64,000 nucleotides of DNA from Lumbricus rubellus (taxonomy: Eukaryota > Annelida > Clitellata > Crassiclitellata > Lumbricidae), in NCBI GenBank assembly GCA_945859605.1, contig OX243815.1, positions 22,228,811 to 22,292,810 on the forward strand. Reading direction: 5' to 3'. The translations under genes were made by a program, and so were the position numbers. Under the pieces are notes generated by a model, which was not told where the DNA came from, did not search any database, and was given only the letters and a program-made list of their open reading frames with translations. The number at the start of each line of letters is the position of its first letter. Position 1 is the first letter of the stretch. Below, in pieces: positions 12,771 through 23,455 of the stretch.

Positions 12771-12781
12771 ATGGATAGCAG
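12771..12781 (+). CDS. candidate first coding exon, possibly of the M13 peptidase
   Basis: ATG at 12771 opens four codons and runs into AG|GTGAGT (donor GT 12782-12783). The exon ends with two bases of a codon, exactly what the acceptor at 56711-56712 needs, so it could be the start of the M13 peptidase with a ~44-kb first intron. Evidence is the position after a GC-rich block, consensus donor and phase only. It could belong to another gene or be chance. Confidence 0.3.
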
Positions 12782-13179
12782 GTGAGTTCAACTGTACATC
12801 TGTTAACTATTGTTTTTTTCTGTGCAATTTTGTTACCATAATTATCGGTTAATCGATCACTTCTATAGCCTAGAGATACTTTGACAGTTTCTCAGCTTAG
12901 GACAAAATGAGGCTAGCGTTTGCTATGAAGGTATGGTTCCAATTTCATGCACAGCTTCAATGCGAACAATTCACCCAAGCGCGGAATAAAGTAACACAGG
13001 GTAAGGCTGCTTTCCCAATAACAAGTAGGCCTATATGCCCTTATATATTTTATCGTAACGCACGCTAAGAGCTAGGAATTATTGCCAATCAAACAATGAC
13101 CTCATCCTTTCCATAGGTCCTTTCATGGCGTGATTCGCAAAACGATTATTGATGTCAAGGGCGCAGCTAGGGTCTAGGC

Positions 13180-13260
13180 CAGGGGTTCTCAAACTTTATT
13201 TTCATTGTACTCCCAAGGAAAAAATCCAATGGTGGCGTACCCCCAGCAAAGTCAGATCAG
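13180..13260. mobile_element. hAT-like terminus fragment
   Basis: Sequence from 13180 (caggggttctcaaact) matches the typical start of hAT elements, followed by gtactcccaagg and gcgtacccccagc. No right end or 8-bp duplication identified. Confidence 0.4.
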
Positions 13261-14437
13261 AAACAAAATGCCATTGCCTATAGTCACCATTGCAGTGGCA
13301 ACTAAAAAGTCCTTTTAATCATTGTATGGTGTGACCTATTAGAGTCGTATACCCTACATACAGGCCCTTACATAGAGCGAAATTGAAAATTTGCACATTT
13401 TTTAATCATGCAAATGATGCAATCATATCAACAAAAAGGGGAAATTGGTCTATAATTAATCCCTGTAAGAAAGAGAGCTAACCTATAGCGTTATCGACTG
13501 GCCTAGTTAGCTACACCGGTAAGCGAACGCAGCATTCGTCTGTTGGATACAACGGACTGCGGTTCAAGCCCCGGGCTGGGAGTTGACACTCAGAGATTTA
13601 GATATCTTGGGCTAGCACGCATGAGACGCGGTGGAGAAGAACCTCACTGTAAGACAGTGGCGTAGCTATAGCTTTTCATGGGCCCGTGTGCAGAGGTACC
13701 CTGTGAGCCCCTGCTTGGCCTTGTAAGGCCGGTGCCTTTGCGTTCTTGCAATCAAGATCAATCACCAAAACTAATCCACGGTATTTGCTATTAAACCTAA
13801 CACATGCAATACAACGCGCAGAATAAACAGAACGATTAGTTAATTTGTTATACCTGCAGTGATTTCTCTGTCGAATTTAAAATCTATCACGTTGCATACT
13901 TATCCACTTATTATCAGTAGGCCTACTAATTGGTAGCATACACTTAAAACATTGTTATGGCATCCTAGTTTTCTTTCTATAATTTTATAGCATTTTGTTC
14001 GGCAAAAATGTCAATCATCTATCAATTCTGGTAGGTCTACATGATTTGCAATTTGCACACCAAAAATCCAAAACCGACGCAATCATCGATTTTTCATCTT
14101 ATAACCTAAAAGCTAAAAACGTTGGCTATACTGGCCTACCACAGTGCTTATACTCTATGTTCCGTTATCCAAAAGCCCCGGCCGTTTCATCATATATTTT
14201 CTTTTTCTTATGTCAATGAATCTGACTTTTATGCATACCGAACTGCGGCTTGCCTGGCTGGTTCTACTAAACGCAAAATGTAGCCTATAACTAAAATTTT
14301 AATACAATACAATAGTTCTGAAACTGATGAATGACGCCAATGTCCCACGCCAATGTCCCACGCATGCACGTGCATCAACTGATCTAATCGAATGGTTCTT
14401 CAATCTTTGCATCTGTCAACTGTCTTCTGGAACACCA

Positions 14438-14440
<3 letters not shown>

Positions 14441-14479
<39 letters not shown>
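14441..14479. repeat. GT microsatellite
   Basis: About 19 GT units. Confidence 0.9.
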
Positions 14480-14481
<2 letters not shown>

Positions 14482-14703
14482 CCTACGTCTTCCTGCTATA
14501 GATATAGGGTATACTGATGTTTATTCCACATACAGGCCTATATGTCAAATTACAATAACAATATGAATGGCCCCTGTACAAGTCACCTGCAAAAATAAAC
14601 AATTTTTATGATTCTATAATAGTAACCTATTGCAACTAACTTCTCATACACTGATGTCGCATTGGCCTCTGGTCTAACGTTTAACTGACTAAGTAGAAAG
14701 GCA

Positions 14704-14983
14704 CAAGGCCGTAGACAGGGGGGTGTTTTGGGTGTTTGAACACCCCCCGAAATGGAAAACGCAGAAAAAAATCTATTGCATTTTCTAGTTTGTGATGCCA
14801 AAACCATGAAAAAAGCCATGAAAACACCCCCCAAAATTAAATAATAGATTAAATTTCAATCTGGAAAGTTAAAATTGACGGCGAAAATGGAATTTTTTTC
14901 AAGATTTCGACCAGATGACTTAAATAAATTCTTGCGCCACCACTGAAAACACCCCCCGAAATAAAATCCTGGCTACGGCCTTG
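14704..14983. mobile_element. hAT-type MITE, 280 bp
   Basis: Inverted termini CAAGGCCGTAGACAGG / cctggctacggccttg with a perfect 8-bp direct repeat GAAAGGCA on each side (14696-14703 and 14984-14991). The interior has paired aacacccccc blocks and no coding potential. Confidence 0.85.
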
Positions 14984-15197
14984 GAAAGGCATATAAGTAA
15001 GTATGCATATAACTGCATATTTCTAACTCCGACCAACACTTCAAAAATATGTAGGCTACGGCTACCTTTCTCATTCACTCCCTCGCTCTCTGATTCTCAC
15101 TTGCTGGCTTGCTTGCTCACACCGACACATTCACACTCACCCATCCTAGCCACCCACTCCCACAGACGCACTCACACACGCGCACGCTACCTGCATG

Positions 15198-15470
15198 CCT
15201 GCCTGTGTCTGCTTGTGTCTGTCTGTGTCTGCCTGTGTCTGCCTGTGTCTGCCTGTGTCTGTCTGTGTCTGTCGATGTCTGCCTGTGTCTGCCTGTGTCT
15301 GCCTGTGTCTGCCTGTGTCTGCCTGTGTCTGCCTGTGTCTGCCTGTGTCTGTCTGTGTCTGTCTGTGTCTGCCTGTGTCTGCCTGTGTCTGCCTGTGTCT
15401 GTCTGTGTCTGCCTGTGTGTCTGTCTGTGTCTGTCTATGTCTGTCTGTGTCTGTCTGTGTTGTGTGTCTG
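15198..15470. repeat. TGTCTGCC-type minisatellite
   Basis: Tandem 10-bp units cctgtgtctg/tctgtgtctg. Long open frames across it on both strands are a repeat artefact, not genes. Confidence 0.9.
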
Positions 15471-15479
15471 TTCTGTCGC

Positions 15480-16640
15480 ATGTAATATGTCAAGTGGAGA
15501 GTTGCATGAGCGTACATCACCCCACCGTTGGTGCATAGGTTTACCGAGTCTACTCCCTCTGCAATGCAGAGCGTCTTTAGGTCTCTGTGGAAGAAATCCA
15601 TTCTGATAAGGAACGAGCTTTATGCTTTCGACCTTGCTCCGTTTTATCCTCTTTCCCATCATTTACAATTTTGCATTGCAAACTGTCCGAAATTAAACGT
15701 GCACAAAGCTTGGACTGCTCAAGTAGGCTAAGCGAAACAATTAAATTAGGCCTATTGCTACTTGCCTTCGAATCCGATTTTATAAGTTTATACTTTATAA
15801 TCAATTTCAATAGCAATCATATATAAATTCCAATGGCATATATAGACTATATATACCATAGTGATATTGTTTATAGGCCTACTATTATTATTGTTATATT
15901 ATTTTTTCATTATTATTATTTGAGTTTTATCATTATTAGTTTATTACTATTTTATTATTATTATAATTATGATTAGGCCCATAGGCCTATTATGCTATTG
16001 TTATTTTATTATTTTATTGTTATTATTTCTTCTTATTATTATTTTATTCTTGTTTATATTTTTATTGGCAAACCGTGTAGACTTAAACTGACTTTAACTT
16101 TGTGCTAAGATCATTGCAAGTGATGAACACGTCCATTAAGTCGAAGGCGCAACTTCTGGGGAGCAGCCGAAGGAATGCATCATTATTTTATACATACAAT
16201 AATCCTTTAAGGGTTCTCGTCCTTCGCTTTTTTTGGTTAGCTCCAATATCCATTTGAATGTAAACAGATGTTTTGTTATTGTTCCTTGAAGCAATAAAGG
16301 CTGTGTTTATGATTACAGCTGTAACAGGCATAAGCCTACGGTCGTGCACGCGCATTTATTTACACGCTCGCATCATTCGAAGCTGTAAGCATGCGGTAGC
16401 ATACATGTAGCCTATGCAATCAATGGCATCATTAGCGGCAGAAAGATCAAGTAAGCTGAGAACAGCTAATCCTCCAGAGCCACATCGTATAGTTGATTAT
16501 GTTACTGTGAACGTTAATTAGTGCAGCTTTCGTCGAGTAGGCCTATACTATTATAGGTTCATTCGCCATAATATGTAGGATATCGGAGAGGGACGAAATA
16601 TTCAAGCAGCTACTTTTCCCCCGATTTTTGGAGATTAACA
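15480..16640. other. non-coding stretch
   Basis: Nothing supported; an A/T-rich TTATTATT tract spans about 15880-16060. Confidence 0.45.
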
Positions 16641-16644
16641 ACAT

Positions 16645-17123
16645 GCATACAAGCACGCATACATGCATACATGCATACATGCATACATACATACATACAC
16701 ACACGCATATACGCACATACATACATACATACGTACATACGTACATACGTACATACGTACATACGTACATACGTACATACGTACATACGTACATACATAC
16801 ATACATACATACATACATACATACATACATACATGTCATACATACATACATACATACATACATACATGCATGCATGCATACATACATACATACATACATA
16901 CATACATACATACATACATACATACATACATACATACATACATACATACATACATACATACATACATACATACATACACACATGCATACATACATACATA
17001 CATTCATACATACATAGTAGCATACATACATACATACATACATACATACATACATACATACATACATACATACATACATACATACATACATACATACATA
17101 CATACATACATACATACATAGTA

Positions 17124-17154
<31 letters not shown>

Positions 17155-17225
17155 CATACATACATACATACATACATACATACATACATACATACATACA
17201 TACATACATACATACATAGTTACAT
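16645..17225. repeat. CATA microsatellite, ~580 bp
   Basis: Long CATA/TATG array with interspersed CGTA units (16730-16795). Interruptions such as tgtca and agtatta recur. Apparent open frames in four frames are artefacts of the 4-bp period. Confidence 0.95.
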
Positions 17226-17270
17226 ACATATGCAATTACGCATACATGCAGAAAATACAGATATTACAAC

Positions 17271-17513
17271 CATAGGCGTACGAGGCGGGGGTGCAGGGGA
17301 GGGGCAATTGCCCCCCCCCCCAATTCGGGCAAGTTTGGTGTTTTTTCGGGCAAACACGGACGCGATCGACTAAAAAAAAAGGTCGTCAACTTTCGGGCAA
17401 GTCAGGTTTTTCGGGCAAACACGGACGCGAACGACTAACTTTTTGACGGATGTATTTTTCGGGCAGAAGTTCAATCTTTGCCCCCCACTGCTGAAAACTC
17501 CCGTACGCCTATG
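17271..17513. mobile_element. hAT-type MITE (cataggcgtacg family)
   Basis: Inverted termini CATAGGCGTACG / cgtacgcctatg with perfect 8-bp direct repeats ATTACAAC (17263-17270, 17514-17521). The interior has repeated cgggcaa words. A second, longer member lies at 50426-50860. Confidence 0.85.
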
Positions 17514-17554
17514 ATTACAACCATTTCATAAATATATACATACATCATATTAAT

Positions 17555-18115
17555 TCAGTCATTCTACAAAATTATATAGCGCCCATTCAGTAAACCAGCT
17601 CAGGAGCACCCCAGTCCAGCCACGGCAAATAAAAAAAGACTTTAGAGACTTATGAAGCAAAGCGTGATTGGTCAGAACGCAATAGACGCAGCTTTGAAGG
17701 GGGGGGGAGGTCATTCCAGATGGTCATTGGACAACCGTACAACCGAGAAAGCTCGTCGTTGTCTGGCATTGTGCATCTAAAACGTGTAGGCCTAACTAGG
17801 ATTGCCTCATCGTAAAATAATATATACATGCATTTTATTCATTCATTCATTCTAAAAAATTATATAGCGTCCATTCAATAAACCAACTCAGGAGCACCCC
17901 ATGCCGTCCTGCCACGGCAAATGAGAAAAGACTTGAGAGATTTATGAAGCAAAGTGTGATTGGTAAGAACGCAATAGACGCCGCTTTGAAGGATGGAGGT
18001 CATTCCAGATGGTCATTTGACAACCATAGGCCTACAACCGAGAGAGCTCGTCGTTGTCTGACATTGTGCATCTAAACCATGAAACTAGGAGTTGCCTCAT
18101 CGTAGCAGAATAAAG
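17555..18115. repeat. tandem pair of ~260-bp LINE/SINE-tail repeats
   Basis: Two direct copies (about 17555-17815 and 17850-18115). Each runs from attatatagcgcccattcag/gcgtccattc through gaggtcattccagatggtca to gattgcctcatcgta/gttgcctcatcgta. The tail words tatagcgcc and aggagcacccca link them to the family at 2371 and 62285. Confidence 0.7.
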
Positions 18116-18894
18116 AGCTTTGCACGCTTCAACGCTAGAGACTGCATGGCGACAATGATCGCGTAGGTATATAATAGGTGGAGCACAACCATGGATGATA
18201 CAGCAATCCGATACGAGATATGTTGGGATACATGCGACCAGTACAGCACGTATAGGCAGAGACAGAGACTGATCATGCAAATTTGTATCGTCGAGGTTGG
18301 AGCGACGATTTCGTACGAAAATCGATAGCCTAGATTTTTGCTCGAGAGCTGAATTTCACCAGTAATCCTTCGACCTTGGACTTAGACCTATACATATTTA
18401 TATATATATATATATATATGTATGTATTTAACTATATTATATATATATAATACCTGTTACGCCTTTACATCAGTCAGTTTACATGGATTCGTATTTAACA
18501 AAGTTCACAACTGAACAGATTTACGATTCTGGTGGAAGGACAGTCTTTGAATTTTATCTGAGTTTAGACCTGATTATTTAATCTAAAGTCTAAGCGATTC
18601 GCTTGAGAATGACATAATCAGATCCTGGCTTCATTTGGGAACTGAACGCGGATGAGTTTCTAAGAGCTACGAGAAAGAGGCAGATATATATATATTATAC
18701 ACACATCCAGATTAATTTTGACCAGGGCCTATGACAACAGAGGCCATTTCCCTGGACAGAAATTTGTTTGTTTGGCATAATACAACTCATAGGCCTATAC
18801 ACACATACAATCATATATACTTAGGCCTATACATGAAACTTCCTGCATTCCTGTCTGCCTAAACTGTTGCATGACTACTAAAATAACTGCGTGA

Positions 18895-19287
18895 CACTTG
18901 ATTGATTGCTTGACTGCTCAAGTGACTAATTGACTGACTGCATGGTTGACTGTTTGACAGACTTCTTGCTGGACTGCTTGATTAATTGACTGACTGACTG
19001 ACTGACTAACTGACTGACTGATTAACTGACTGATTGGCCGATTGATTAACTGACTGATTGGCTGATTGACTGACTGACTGATTGACTGATTGGTTGATTG
19101 ATTGACTGACTGACTGACTGACTGACTGATTGACTGATTGGTTGATTGATTGACTGACTGACTGACTGACTGATTGGTTGATTGACTGACTGACTGACTG
19201 ACTGACTAACTGACTGACTGACTGACTGACTGACTGACTGACTGACTGACTGACTGACTGACTGACTGACTGACTGACTGACTGACT
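18895..19287. repeat. GACT microsatellite
   Basis: TGAC/GATT tetranucleotide array, nearly perfect GACTGACT from about 19175 to 19287. Confidence 0.9.
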
Positions 19288-19592
19288 TTCTTCTGGGTCG
19301 TTTTAGTCAAACACAATAGAGTCATGGCATCTGCGATGTGCATGGGTGTATAGTATATACTTAGCGATTTATCGTTTTGGAGAAAGTGATTTGGATGTGG
19401 AGGAGAGTGCGTAGGCGTAAGCGTGGGCGAGGAGGGTGGGGGCGCGGGGGGAGGTGGGGCGACTGAGTCTTTGATGATTGGAGAACGGCTTTATTTGGGA
19501 CAAACAGATTATGGATCTGTGGCAGAGGAAGAAAGGAATAGAAACCTTTCTGGAGAGAAATACCAATACTCCCACAAGACAACGACAGATGT

Positions 19593-19598
19593 ACAGTA
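19593..19598. other. target site duplication ACAGTA, left copy
   Basis: Six bases immediately before the left terminus of element 1, repeated exactly at 28501-28506. Six-base duplications are the Polinton/Maverick insertion hallmark. Confidence 0.93.
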
Positions 19599-19701
19599 AG
19601 TAGTTGAAGGAGTGGTTACCCTATATCATTTCCCCCAAAACAGACTGGTGATACTATATCACCCGCTATAAATAACTACCGGTGACAGCGTTTTTACCTC
19701 A

Positions 19702-19709
19702 TGACGTCA
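19702..19709. promoter_or_regulatory. CRE/ATF palindrome TGACGTCA in left terminal repeat
   Basis: Perfect CREB/ATF consensus 104 bp from the terminus, mirrored at 28390-28397. A TATAAATA word lies 28 bp outward of it. Function is inferred only; adenovirus terminal repeats and early promoters are known to use ATF sites. Confidence 0.45.
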
Positions 19710-20434
19710 TATGACCTAATTAATATTCATAGCGCGTACTGGCCAATGGCAAGCCAAATTTTTGTCCGTCTGCTCGTATGTGTCTCTCTCTCTCTATGTG
19801 TCTGTGTCTGTGTATGTGTGCGTATGTCTGAATGTTGTTAATTAAGGACGACAGGCATGGTGCTGCCCGGCCGCCCACCCGCTGACACATGTCTAACACC
19901 CGCTGGCACTCGTCTAACACCCACCAACGCTTGCCTGATAAGAACTTTATAATTAAAGATTTAGATGTGGTATACATTAGGTACCCATAAACGTGTGGTA
20001 TGCAACTGGTGTACTATGCAAAAATAGTTCCGTCAGCTTGTAACATGTAAAATGCAATGTGTGCAAACTGTACGCGCGCAGCAGTGGTAGTAGCAGTTGT
20101 GTGGCGCAGCAGCATCCAATTTTTTCAAAACATAGATAACCTAAGTAGTGTATAACTATATTTTTTGGCGCACATGCATGAAAAAATTATCATTCGTTAA
20201 AAATGTGCAATTTCTTCCAAAATGATTGTAAGTAGTTGTATAACCATTGGTATTGAATCATATGGATGTGAAAATTTTTAGCAAAATTTAAAGTTCCTAC
20301 TTTTATAAGAGGAAGATTTCAAATGCAAAAGTCCATGTCACTTTAAAATTTTCCAACCTTTTCAACTTTTTGCATAGGAAAATTTGTAAATAAGTAAATG
20401 TACGAAAACAAGTCATGTGTAAATTTCATCAAAC

Positions 20435-20440
20435 TTTATT
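20435..20440 (-). terminator. polyadenylation signal of the protease gene
   Basis: AATAAA on the minus strand, one base after the protease stop codon (20444-20442). The same stop-plus-AATAAA block is repeated in inverse in the right terminal repeat. Confidence 0.6.
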
Positions 20441-20441
20441 C

Positions 20442-20888
20442 TTATGCAGTGCAAACGAATTTATGAACTAAATAATCATTGAGACCAGTGTCAAAAGTTA
20501 GCATGTTCGCTACGGCGTTAATATTTTTACCTCTAGCTCTATGCAAACAATAAAGTATGCAGTAATGTCCGCAAAAACGACTAACTACACTTTGTAACTG
20601 TCTGTCCGTGAAAATCCAACGTGCACAATGTTTATGTAGAAACGTTCTGAATGGTGCTTGCGGAGGCTCTCCCAAGGAGTCAAAGTATTCACCGTACAAC
20701 GAACTTTCTATGTAGATAACGATCCAATGTTTCCCAGGATTACCATACGTGTCCGTATTACAGACGAGTATTGAAGGACGTCTAGTGTCCAAAGTTGAGG
20801 GTAGGCGATCGCATGCAAATACACCCAGAAACATAGTAGCACACTTTGCATCTCCTCGTAGTAACGCTTCTATCATATCACTCTCCAT
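20442..20888 (-). CDS. PRO: adenain-type cysteine protease
   Basis: 148 residues; the first true ATG is at 20888-20886, 2 nt after the capsid stop. This is the maturation protease of Polintons (C5/C48-like family), which cleaves virion proteins during assembly. The catalytic layout is visible: H54 in the GKHW block, D70 in YFDSLG, Q99 and C106 in RFCGHYC. The Q-to-C spacing is seven residues, as in adenovirus protease. Length is somewhat shorter than adenain. The last ~25 codons and the adjacent AATAAA lie inside the left terminal repeat and are duplicated at the other end. Intact. Confidence 0.93.
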   Translation of the reverse strand: MESDMIEALLRGDAKCATMFLGVFACDRLPSTLDTRRPSILVCNTDTYGNPGKHWIVIYIESSLYGEYFDSLGEPPQAPFRTFLHKHCARWIFTDRQLQSVVSRFCGHYCILYCLHRARGKNINAVANMLTFDTGLNDYLVHKFVCTA

Positions 20889-20890
20889 CT

Positions 20891-22213
20891 TCAATTGGTA
20901 TAATCGAAAATGACGTTTCTGGATCTGTCGATTTCAAGAATATTTTCAAATTCGGCAAATGCGATGACGTTTATGGTTCTATCCAATGCTTGTGCGAATT
21001 TCATATCAACGCGAATATTCCCCGGCTTGATGAGATTAAAATGTCCACCCTCGGCTAAATCGGGTGTCAAGTCAAAAGCGTAAAGAGCGTAACCACCTGA
21101 AAAATCTTCTCTGCTTATCTGATTGCCTTCGTCACGCATCCATTTACCGGTGCCCATAAAAAGTGAAGCATAGGCATTTACAAACTGGTTATTGGCGAAA
21201 TTGGTTTCCAACGGTTTTATCGACTGTTGCTGGCCATCCAAGTATACTTTTAGCTGTGTAAGATTCATATGTTTGAAGTTGAACGGATTTTTCGTATAGG
21301 TTCCGTTAAAGGCGTCGTTGTCAACACAACCGATAACTATTCTGGTGGGTATCTGACCGGAGAACAGACTCTCCTGAGTCGCGTCAAGATTTCCACGAGG
21401 TACCGTAAAAGTCTTGCAAACCGCTCTTCGAATGGGAAATTTCAAATTTCCAATCTCCAATGCTTTGGCGTGGGCTAGAAACACGGAGGGACTTAACTTT
21501 ACTTTTCTAACGTATAACTTGCACTCCAAGATTTTCACCTTATATGCTGCACCCTGCACGGATGACATCAAGCAGAATGGATCTTTATTTCTTACGAGAC
21601 GGATTTTTATATTGATATCATTGGGGAGAAAGCGCTCTTGGAAAAAGAGATCGCTGTGAATTCCACCAACCATATCGACCACGCGTCCTTCCCCGGTCAA
21701 TGCACTACGTTTTTGAAATCCATCATTCCTAATATTAGCATCGTGTGGGTTGGAATCTTCCATATGTGTTGCAACATCCTTGTAAAACAATGCCGAGGTG
21801 AGTTGTGAAGTTTTTGCAGCATTTCCATAACTGAGAATGGTTTCCAGATAGCTACGATAAGCATATGTGTTGTTCGAAGAAGTAACCAATGTATCATTTA
21901 ATGTAATGTCGACTTCAGAAAACAAGCTGTGCAGGAAGAGATTGATAGGACCAACGTCGTCGCCAACATCAGTGGCATCGTTGTTTGCTCTTACTATGCT
22001 CGCTCTAACATAAAGCTGTGTATTCGACAAGTCCAAATAGTCCTGTCCAGCTCCAGTAATACTAAATTCAATAGGTGTTCCTTGCGAAATTGTAGCTATT
22101 GGATTATACTCTACGTACGACCCAGTTTCAATACTGGTCTGCGTGGGAGGCACGCTAAACAGATCCAATTCGCTCTTCGTACATTCGCAAGACTGTGGAT
22201 GAACGAACGCCAT
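20891..22213 (-). CDS. MCP: major capsid protein (double jelly-roll)
   Basis: 440 residues from ATG 22213-22211, typical for the Polinton major capsid protein (PX of early nomenclature), which forms hexon-like capsomers. The N-terminus shows the familiar layout: an acidic VPPTQTSIETGSYVEY-type start, then the strand-rich PIEFSITGAGQDYLDL block. A C-terminal INVIAFAEFENILEIDRSR-type segment closes the second jelly roll. It sits between the pX-like and protease genes, as in many Polintons and adintoviruses. No breaks. Assignment is by family recognition from the primary sequence; fold was not modelled. Confidence 0.92.
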   Translation of the reverse strand: MAFVHPQSCECTKSELDLFSVPPTQTSIETGSYVEYNPIATISQGTPIEFSITGAGQDYLDLSNTQLYVRASIVRANNDATDVGDDVGPINLFLHSLFSEVDITLNDTLVTSSNNTYAYRSYLETILSYGNAAKTSQLTSALFYKDVATHMEDSNPHDANIRNDGFQKRSALTGEGRVVDMVGGIHSDLFFQERFLPNDINIKIRLVRNKDPFCLMSSVQGAAYKVKILECKLYVRKVKLSPSVFLAHAKALEIGNLKFPIRRAVCKTFTVPRGNLDATQESLFSGQIPTRIVIGCVDNDAFNGTYTKNPFNFKHMNLTQLKVYLDGQQQSIKPLETNFANNQFVNAYASLFMGTGKWMRDEGNQISREDFSGGYALYAFDLTPDLAEGGHFNLIKPGNIRVDMKFAQALDRTINVIAFAEFENILEIDRSRNVIFDYTN

Positions 22214-22217
22214 TATT

Positions 22218-22622
22218 TTAAACTTTGCCGAATATGTCTTCTTTGATTCTCTTGATATTTCTTTTCAACGATCTTTTACGTCTTCTCCTACCACTCCCAC
22301 TTTGCGTTTTGAAATCATTGGAAGATGTAAATGCTTTTATACCTTCAGGAATTCGCCTTTTTGTAGCATCGATGAACTGCTCCCCATCAGCTACATCGTT
22401 GGCAATCTGCAACCCTGTTCTCAAAACCTGTTTCCCAACAGCTTTAGCGCCAGACTGTATCAGTGGCCAAGCATTTCTAAACAGTCCACTTAGAAAGCTT
22501 CCCAATCCATGACCACGCTGCATGCGCGCACCTTGAAACACTGGCATACCACTACCACTTTGTTGAACATAATAGTCTTCGTAAGCAAGTTTGCTTGCAT
22601 CACAACAAAAGGGAGTCTTCAT
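22218..22622 (-). CDS. pVI/pX-like virion core protein
   Basis: 134 residues from ATG 22622-22620, which overlaps the stop of the upstream penton gene as ATGA. A central segment MPVFQGARMQRGHGLGSFL leads into a glycine-rich amphipathic helix. The C-terminus is a strongly basic cluster (GRRRRKRSLKRNIKRIK). This combination recurs beside the capsid genes in Polintons and adintoviruses and resembles adenovirus minor core/membrane-active proteins. The role (DNA binding and membrane interaction inside the virion) is inferred from family and composition. Confidence 0.75.
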   Translation of the reverse strand: MKTPFCCDASKLAYEDYYVQQSGSGMPVFQGARMQRGHGLGSFLSGLFRNAWPLIQSGAKAVGKQVLRTGLQIANDVADGEQFIDATKRRIPEGIKAFTSSNDFKTQSGSGRRRRKRSLKRNIKRIKEDIFGKV

Positions 22623-23443
22623 TGTAACAGGTAAGGAATTTTGCAATGTCTAAAGTGAAGTGTAACAATCGCCTTGCCGTATTCGAATGGAATAGGGTTT
22701 CCAATGTCACTCCTTATATCCACTTCGATTGAGTCGAAAGTCTTCTGTTGTAGTGGTATGTAAATGGGTTTTTCGTAAACGACGCGCACGCTATCACCAC
22801 TTTTGCCGGACGCGTTTACAATTCTGAGTAATGGTGCTTTCGTATCTCCGACCGGTACTTGCTCCAACACGTTGCAATACACGTATAACGAAGAAAATCC
22901 GCGATTTACATCGCAAGCGTTGGAACCCATGAACTCAAAAATGTAATCTTCATCATCATCGTCATTGATAATGGGATTCTGACGCGCGGCAACACCCAAC
23001 ATTGAACAGATTGCTGGAGAAAATTGCATATTTGCACCTTTGTTTATATCACCATTGAGTCGATTTGTTATAGGATCATACTTAAACTTTGGAAATGAAT
23101 CCAATTCCATCTCATCCGCAACAAGAAGAATAAATTTGTTGATAGAATCGATGAGCTGGTGCGCAGTTTCGTAGTGACCGGTCGGCAAACGTGTCGTTCT
23201 ATGCACTGAACCAGGTAGTATGTCGCCAGTCTCCGAATATTTCATGTGTGTATACGTGATTCTACTTTCGTTTCTTTCTAAATTGTTCCACGTATGAGGA
23301 TACAATATTTCAACCAATCCAACTTCCCAGTCACCGCTTAGCGAAATGACATTTTCCAATCTCGTCGTAAAATGTGTTACGGTGTTGTTTGGATAATACT
23401 GCATGGAACTGTTGCTTGGTAATGTGAGATAAAAGTGAGCCAT
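22619..23443 (-). CDS. mCP: penton / minor capsid protein, copy A
   Basis: 274 residues from ATG 23443-23441. The start MAHFYLTLPSNSSMQYYPNN and the block LSGDWEVGLVEILYPHTW are hallmarks of the Polinton minor capsid protein (PY), a single jelly-roll penton-like vertex protein. The C-terminus is a strand-rich IVTLHFRHCK segment. It is a tandem paralogue of copy B just upstream, similar over its full length but clearly diverged. Its stop overlaps the pX-like start by four bases. Confidence 0.88.
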   Translation of the reverse strand: MAHFYLTLPSNSSMQYYPNNTVTHFTTRLENVISLSGDWEVGLVEILYPHTWNNLERNESRITYTHMKYSETGDILPGSVHRTTRLPTGHYETAHQLIDSINKFILLVADEMELDSFPKFKYDPITNRLNGDINKGANMQFSPAICSMLGVAARQNPIINDDDDEDYIFEFMGSNACDVNRGFSSLYVYCNVLEQVPVGDTKAPLLRIVNASGKSGDSVRVVYEKPIYIPLQQKTFDSIEVDIRSDIGNPIPFEYGKAIVTLHFRHCKIPYLLQ

Positions 23444-23455
23444 AATTGGTAAGAA

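Larger units (their letters stand above)
19599..20517. repeat. element 1 left terminal inverted repeat
   Basis: Matches the inverse of about 27470-28500 from the very end inward, with small indels and one ~130-bp difference. It carries a TATAAATA word (19667-19674) and a perfect TGACGTCA (19702-19709). It extends into the last ~25 codons of the protease gene. Confidence 0.9.

Noticed and set aside
13656..13720. Another transposon end (cagtggcgtagctatag)
   Set aside because: Looks like a common DNA-transposon start, but no partner end or target duplication could be found.
16645..17225. CRISPR-like regular spacing in tetranucleotide arrays
   Set aside because: Simple microsatellite without unique spacers, in a eukaryotic genome.
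16543..17235. Long open frames of alternating short peptides on both strands
   Set aside because: They are translations of a CATA microsatellite; every frame is open because the 4-bp unit has no stop.
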